Shown: piece after piece, positions 60,898 to 64,000 of the stretch
Layout of the letters: each line of letters starts with the position of its first letter
Position numbering within the stretch: position 1 is the first letter of the stretch
Origin: Janthinobacterium sp. 61
GTDB lineage: Bacteria; Pseudomonadota; Gammaproteobacteria; Burkholderiales; Burkholderiaceae_D
Direction: 5' to 3'
Assembly: GCF_002846335.1 (NCBI RefSeq)
Contig: NZ_PJMQ01000001.1
Span: 3,596,001 to 3,660,000 of the forward strand
Length of the DNA stretch: 64,000 bases
Position numbers and translations under genes: made by a program
The notes under the pieces: model-generated
Database searches by the model: none
What the model saw: the letters and a program-made list of their open reading frames with translations, nothing else
Told to the model about the DNA's origin: nothing

Positions 60898-61977
60898 CTA
60901 AGCACCGTACAGCGCCAGCGCCCAGGCTGGCGGGCGCAATTCCAGCGCCAACGGCAGGTAAGCGGGATCGAAGCGCGCCGCCAGCAGGTACACATTGGCG
61001 GCGCCCTTCGGCTCCCAATTCCCCGTAAAGCCCTTTTCACCGGCCGCCACGCGCTTGCGGTCGAAGGGCACAGCGCTCTTCGCGAATTCCTCGTGCGTCT
61101 TTCTGCCCTGCGCATACGGCGCCAGCCAGGCCAGCGCCTCGGCCAGGCGCCGCGCTTCCGGCGCGTCATACCAGTCATCGCCATGCGCCTGCGCCATCAG
61201 GGCTGTCGTCAGCAGCGGCTCCAGGCTGTAGGTGGTGTAATGCAGGGCGTCGCGCTGCTCGAAGTCGAAGGGCACGCCGCCTGCGCCGATATTGCGCGGC
61301 ACGTGCGCCAGGAAGCGCTCCTTCGCGCGCGCAATCAGCAAGGCCTCGCCCGTGACATACGCGGCGGCCGTGCCGATCTTGATGCGGTGGCTATGCCAGT
61401 TGTTGCGCGCCGTGGACGGACCGCCCACCTTGATGGGATCACTCAGATACCCCTGCGCCAGGGTGCGGCAGAACACGTGCACCTGCTCGCGCTCGACGCC
61501 GCTCAAACGCTCCTGTACCAGGTCAAAGCCCATCAACAGGCTGGCCAGCTCCGTCTCATCGACAGGGCTGAACGATGGCTGATAAGAACCGCTCCAGGTC
61601 AGCAACAGCTGGCGCGCTGCCTCGAAATGCGCCATCTCGCCCGACAGTCTCCAGGCCAGCGCCTGCAAGCGTGCCTGACGCCAGTCTTCCTGCGCCTGCT
61701 GGCTGGTCTCGCGCCCGCCCTCGCCCTTCAGCAAGCCGCCCGTGCGCACTTCGGCCATCAGGTGCACGGGCCGTGCTGCATCCTTGCGCGCCGCCTTGAG
61801 CACCTGTTCGGCAACGGCCGGCGCCACCCGCGCCTTGAGCGTGCGGGTGCGCGCCGCGGACATCAGCGCAAACGGCGGCGCGCTATCACGCGGGTGCGGC
61901 GCGGCGCGCAAGCCGGCCAGGGGCAGCGCCAGCAGGCCGCCCAGCAAGGTGCGCCGGCGCCTAAAGTGCGCGCTCAA
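60898..61977 (-). CDS. Exported alginate lyase-like protein
   Basis: 359 aa. The N-terminus RRRRTLLGGLLALPLAGLRA is a signal peptide with a Tat-like arginine run, though a strict twin-arginine consensus is not met. The body is an (alpha/alpha) toroid of the alginate lyase superfamily: RNNWHSHRIKIGTAAAYVTG holds the conserved Asn-Asn-Trp-His motif, and FEQRDALHYTTYSLEPLL carries the conserved Tyr pair. It could depolymerise alginate or a similar uronic-acid polymer in the periplasm; substrate is uncertain. Its start overlaps the amidotransferase stop (ATGA). Confidence 0.85.
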   Translation of the reverse strand: MSAHFRRRRTLLGGLLALPLAGLRAAPHPRDSAPPFALMSAARTRTLKARVAPAVAEQVLKAARKDAARPVHLMAEVRTGGLLKGEGGRETSQQAQEDWRQARLQALAWRLSGEMAHFEAARQLLLTWSGSYQPSFSPVDETELASLLMGFDLVQERLSGVEREQVHVFCRTLAQGYLSDPIKVGGPSTARNNWHSHRIKIGTAAAYVTGEALLIARAKERFLAHVPRNIGAGGVPFDFEQRDALHYTTYSLEPLLTTALMAQAHGDDWYDAPEARRLAEALAWLAPYAQGRKTHEEFAKSAVPFDRKRVAAGEKGFTGNWEPKGAANVYLLAARFDPAYLPLALELRPPAWALALYGA

Positions 61978-62966
61978 AACCGCGTTTCCCGCGCCGCGCG
62001 CAAGAAGTTATCGAGGATGGGCGTGCAGTCGAGCAACTCGACGCCGCCCGCCGAATGAAATTCCGGGTGCCACTGCAAGCCCATGACGAAGCGCGCCCGC
62101 TGGTAGCGGATGGCTTCGACGATATTGTCCCCTTGAGAATACGCTTCCACGGTGATATCGCGCCCCAGGTCCTTGACCGACTGGTGGTGAATGGAATTGA
62201 CGAGCGCCTCGCCCGTCTTCGGGAACAGGCCCGCCAGGGACGAGCCTTTCGGGAAGACGATGGTGTGGCGGTGGCGGTCATACAGGTCGTTGACGTGGGA
62301 GGTCGCGCCATCCACGTCCGAGGCGATATCCTGGTACAGGGTGCCGCCAAAGCCCACATTGATGAGTTGGCAGCCGCGGCATATGCCCAGCACGGGCTTG
62401 CCGGCATCGACGAATTCGTGCAGCAGTTCCAGTTCGTACAGGTCGCGCGCGCGGTCGCCGCTCCATTCGGGCCGTGTGGCCGCCTCGGAATAGGTCTGCG
62501 GCGAGACGTCGGCGCCGCCCTGCAGCACCAGGCCGTCCAGGTGGCGCGCATAGTGGCGCAAGGTGATATTGCTCGGGTGTAGCTGGCCACTGGTATTGAC
62601 CGTCGGGATCATGAACACCAGCACGTCGCGCGACATGACCCATTGGGCGATCGACTCTTCCAGGTATTGCAGGTTCTTGCTGCGCAGGCCAGTGGCGCCC
62701 GGCTCCGGGTGGAAAATGCGTGCCGAGATGCCGATGCGCAGAGTGCGCCGCATGAAATCGCGGCTGGCCTTGTCGCGCATCGAGCGGTAGCGCGACGAGA
62801 TCACCCGCCAAGCCAGCGCCAGCGGCGTGTCGTTATCCTTCAGGTAGCGGGGCGCCGCATCGCGCGCACGGTGCTCATCATCGGGTGCCCTGCCGACCCG
62901 GTCGGGTCGCGCCGGCGGCGCTGGATCGGGGGAAGGGGAATGCTGGGGATCTTTTTCGTCTGACAT
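61974..62966 (-). CDS. Class I glutamine amidotransferase (PuuD-like gamma-Glu hydrolase family)
   Basis: 330 aa. The nucleophile motif is KPVLGICRGCQLINVGFGG (Cys in GICRG), with His/Glu in GLQWHPEFHS completing the triad. ARHLDGLVLQGGADVSP and NSIHHQSVKDLG are typical of the peptidase C26/PuuD group, which hydrolyses gamma-glutamyl amides such as gamma-glutamyl-GABA. The first ~60 residues are a Pro/Asp/Arg-rich disordered extension not usual for PuuD. The start at 62966 is chosen because of the polar N-terminus; an upstream start at 63083 would read through unlikely sequence. The stop overlaps the alginate lyase-like gene. Confidence 0.87.
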   Translation of the reverse strand: MSDEKDPQHSPSPDPAPPARPDRVGRAPDDEHRARDAAPRYLKDNDTPLALAWRVISSRYRSMRDKASRDFMRRTLRIGISARIFHPEPGATGLRSKNLQYLEESIAQWVMSRDVLVFMIPTVNTSGQLHPSNITLRHYARHLDGLVLQGGADVSPQTYSEAATRPEWSGDRARDLYELELLHEFVDAGKPVLGICRGCQLINVGFGGTLYQDIASDVDGATSHVNDLYDRHRHTIVFPKGSSLAGLFPKTGEALVNSIHHQSVKDLGRDITVEAYSQGDNIVEAIRYQRARFVMGLQWHPEFHSAGGVELLDCTPILDNFLRAARETRF

Positions 62967-63185
62967 GGCAAGGCTGACTGAAAGCGGAGACGTTTTCAAT
63001 ATAAACCCCTGCCTCCCAAAGCACGATTCAATTTTGTAACAAAAGCACATGTGCGGCGCATCCACGCAACAATTCCGCGGCACAGCGCATACAGCCCGTT
63101 TACGCGGGCGGCCTCGCTTTTTAGAGAATCTTTACGCCCCCGCTGCTAATCTTGAACGTACCTCAACCACCGCTGCAAAGCCACC

Positions 63186-63494
63186 ATGGAACCCCATTCA
63201 CGCCTGCAAACGCATCAAGCACATCAAGCACTGCCCCACCGCCACCCCCGCCTGCCCACTTTCCTCATGCATATCACGGTCGACAAGTCCTGCTTGGCCG
63301 AGCTGCGCCAGCTGGTCGTCAAGACGTGCGGCGGCATGCTGTCGTTCATGCGCGTCGAGGCGGTCGACCACGCCGAACGCATGAAGGTATGGCTGTGCGT
63401 GACGGAGCCGGCCCTGCGCCTGACCATGGATGCCGTCATGCGCCTGCTGCCGGCGGCGGAATTTGGCCGCATCAGCCAGGGGAAATCGTCATGA
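63186..63494 (+). CDS. Small conserved hypothetical protein
   Basis: 102 aa from 63186, or 75 aa from ATG at 63267; neither start has a good Shine-Dalgarno. The part after 63267 (starting MHITVDKSCLAELRQLVV) has a compact alpha/beta pattern resembling small ACT-like or ferredoxin-like domains, but I recognise no family. The N-terminal 27 residues are His/Pro/Arg-rich and may be untranslated. Its stop overlaps the DapA-like start (ATGA), so it is likely real and coupled to it. Confidence 0.6.
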   Translation: MEPHSRLQTHQAHQALPHRHPRLPTFLMHITVDKSCLAELRQLVVKTCGGMLSFMRVEAVDHAERMKVWLCVTEPALRLTMDAVMRLLPAAEFGRISQGKSS

Positions 63495-64000
63495 ACCAGT
63501 ACTCCTGCGAGCAGGCGATGTCTTCATCGCGCATTACCGCGCATTTCCAGGGCATCTGGGTGCCGATGGTCACGCCATTCCGTGATGGCGATGGCGAAAT
63601 CGACTTCGACGCCGCCCAGCAGCTGGCCAGCGAACTGGCCGCCAGTGGCATCGATGGCCTGGTGGTATGCGGCACCACGGGCGAAGCGGCCATGCTGAGC
63701 GCCACGGAGCAAACCATGCTGCTCGAAAGCGTACTCGAAGCCATCGGTCCCCGCTTCCCCGTCGTAATGGGCGTGGGTGGCAGCGATACGCGCGGCGTCG
63801 TCGCCACGGTGCAGCGCTATCACGACCATCCGCTGGCCGGTCTGCTGGTCTCGGCACCGTCATATGTACGCCCTTCGCAGGACGGCATCGTGCGCCACTT
63901 CCAGGCCATCGCCGCCGCCACCGACCAGTCCATCGTGCTGTACAACGTTCCTGCCCGCACGGGGGTCAATATCGAACCGCAGACGGCGGCGCTGCTGGCG
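63491..64000 (+). CDS. DapA-family (4-hydroxy-tetrahydrodipicolinate synthase-like) aldolase, 5' part
   Basis: The first 170 codons are present; the gene runs out of the window. TIM-barrel class I aldolase features are visible: FQGIWVPMVTPF, VVCGTTGEAAMLS with the Gly-Thr-Thr-Gly substrate loop, and SIVLYNVPARTGVNI with the active-site Tyr. The Schiff-base lysine lies beyond the end. True DapA condenses pyruvate with aspartate semialdehyde for lysine and diaminopimelate synthesis; catabolic paralogues share these motifs, and the small upstream gene is not a usual dapA partner. ATG at 63491; an internal ATG at 63518 is also possible. Confidence 0.88.
   Translation, partial: MNQYSCEQAMSSSRITAHFQGIWVPMVTPFRDGDGEIDFDAAQQLASELAASGIDGLVVCGTTGEAAMLSATEQTMLLESVLEAIGPRFPVVMGVGGSDTRGVVATVQRYHDHPLAGLLVSAPSYVRPSQDGIVRHFQAIAAATDQSIVLYNVPARTGVNIEPQTAALLA

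Noticed and set aside
1..64000. tRNA or rRNA genes, CRISPR arrays, insertion sequences, prophage or plasmid origin
   Set aside because: I looked for clover-leaf ends, regularly spaced direct repeats and transposase or integrase proteins and found none. A covariance-model scan would be decisive for tRNAs and known sRNAs.

Overview
The window is a gene-dense, GC-rich (low-to-mid 60s % by eye) chromosomal segment of a betaproteobacterium. Gene order and protein character point to Oxalobacteraceae, most likely Janthinobacterium or a close relative. Clues are an aroQ-accB-accC-prmA block, a lysine/alanine-repeat histone H1-like protein, a separate SWIB protein with a histone-like tail, a PP0621-family gene beside a CcsA-like gene, and FecI/FecR iron signalling. 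I saw no tRNA, rRNA, insertion sequence, prophage or CRISPR array.

Layout. 1-6650 (minus strand) is a tightly overlapping housekeeping run: mpl, a YqiA-like esterase, ubiC, an RNB-family ribonuclease, a TonB-domain protein, aroE and the start of mtgA. 6760-13700 (plus) carries a conserved hypothetical, a TlpA-like thioredoxin, aroQ, accB, accC, prmA, a zinc-ribbon membrane protein and a PfkB kinase. 13800-24000 (minus) carries a YggT protein, the H1-like protein, nrdB and nrdA (with a pair of NrdR boxes upstream), ampD, a receiver-less sigma-54 activator, a PP0621-family gene and a CcsA-like gene. 24280-35700 is an accessory block: a lipoprotein, an orphan NitT/TauT-type binding protein, MacAB, and a Fur-box-led siderophore locus (FecI, FecR, TonB receptor, DUF3649, PepSY, DUF3325). 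35850-44100 is core again: ffh, SWIB protein, lytic transglycosylase, proS, rppH, mqo and DUF1841.

44128-51173 is a nitric-oxide module: nirK-ytfE-norB on the minus strand, divergent norR, then two small c-type cytochromes. The nirK/norR intergenic region has the architecture of a sigma-54 promoter: a perfect -24/-12 element facing nirK, an IHF consensus, and three GGT-N7-ACC NorR sites. NirK also carries an extra N-terminal cupredoxin domain. 51400-56740 holds a MoxR ATPase, a GNAT enzyme and a VWA protein, then a CPA2 antiporter and a YbdK ligase. 56900-60900 is a second Fur-controlled iron locus in which the ECF sigma factor and FecR are one continuous protein, followed by a TonB receptor with a signalling (STN) domain. 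The window ends with an alginate-lyase-like protein, a class I glutamine amidotransferase, a small hypothetical and the start of a DapA-family gene.

The strongest leads are the sigma-54/IHF/NorR control region of a denitrification-type operon, the fused sigma/FecR protein, a dispersed ~100-120 bp intergenic element with covarying arms (four copies), and a promoter-terminator pair that could make a ~150-nt small RNA upstream of the H1-like gene.
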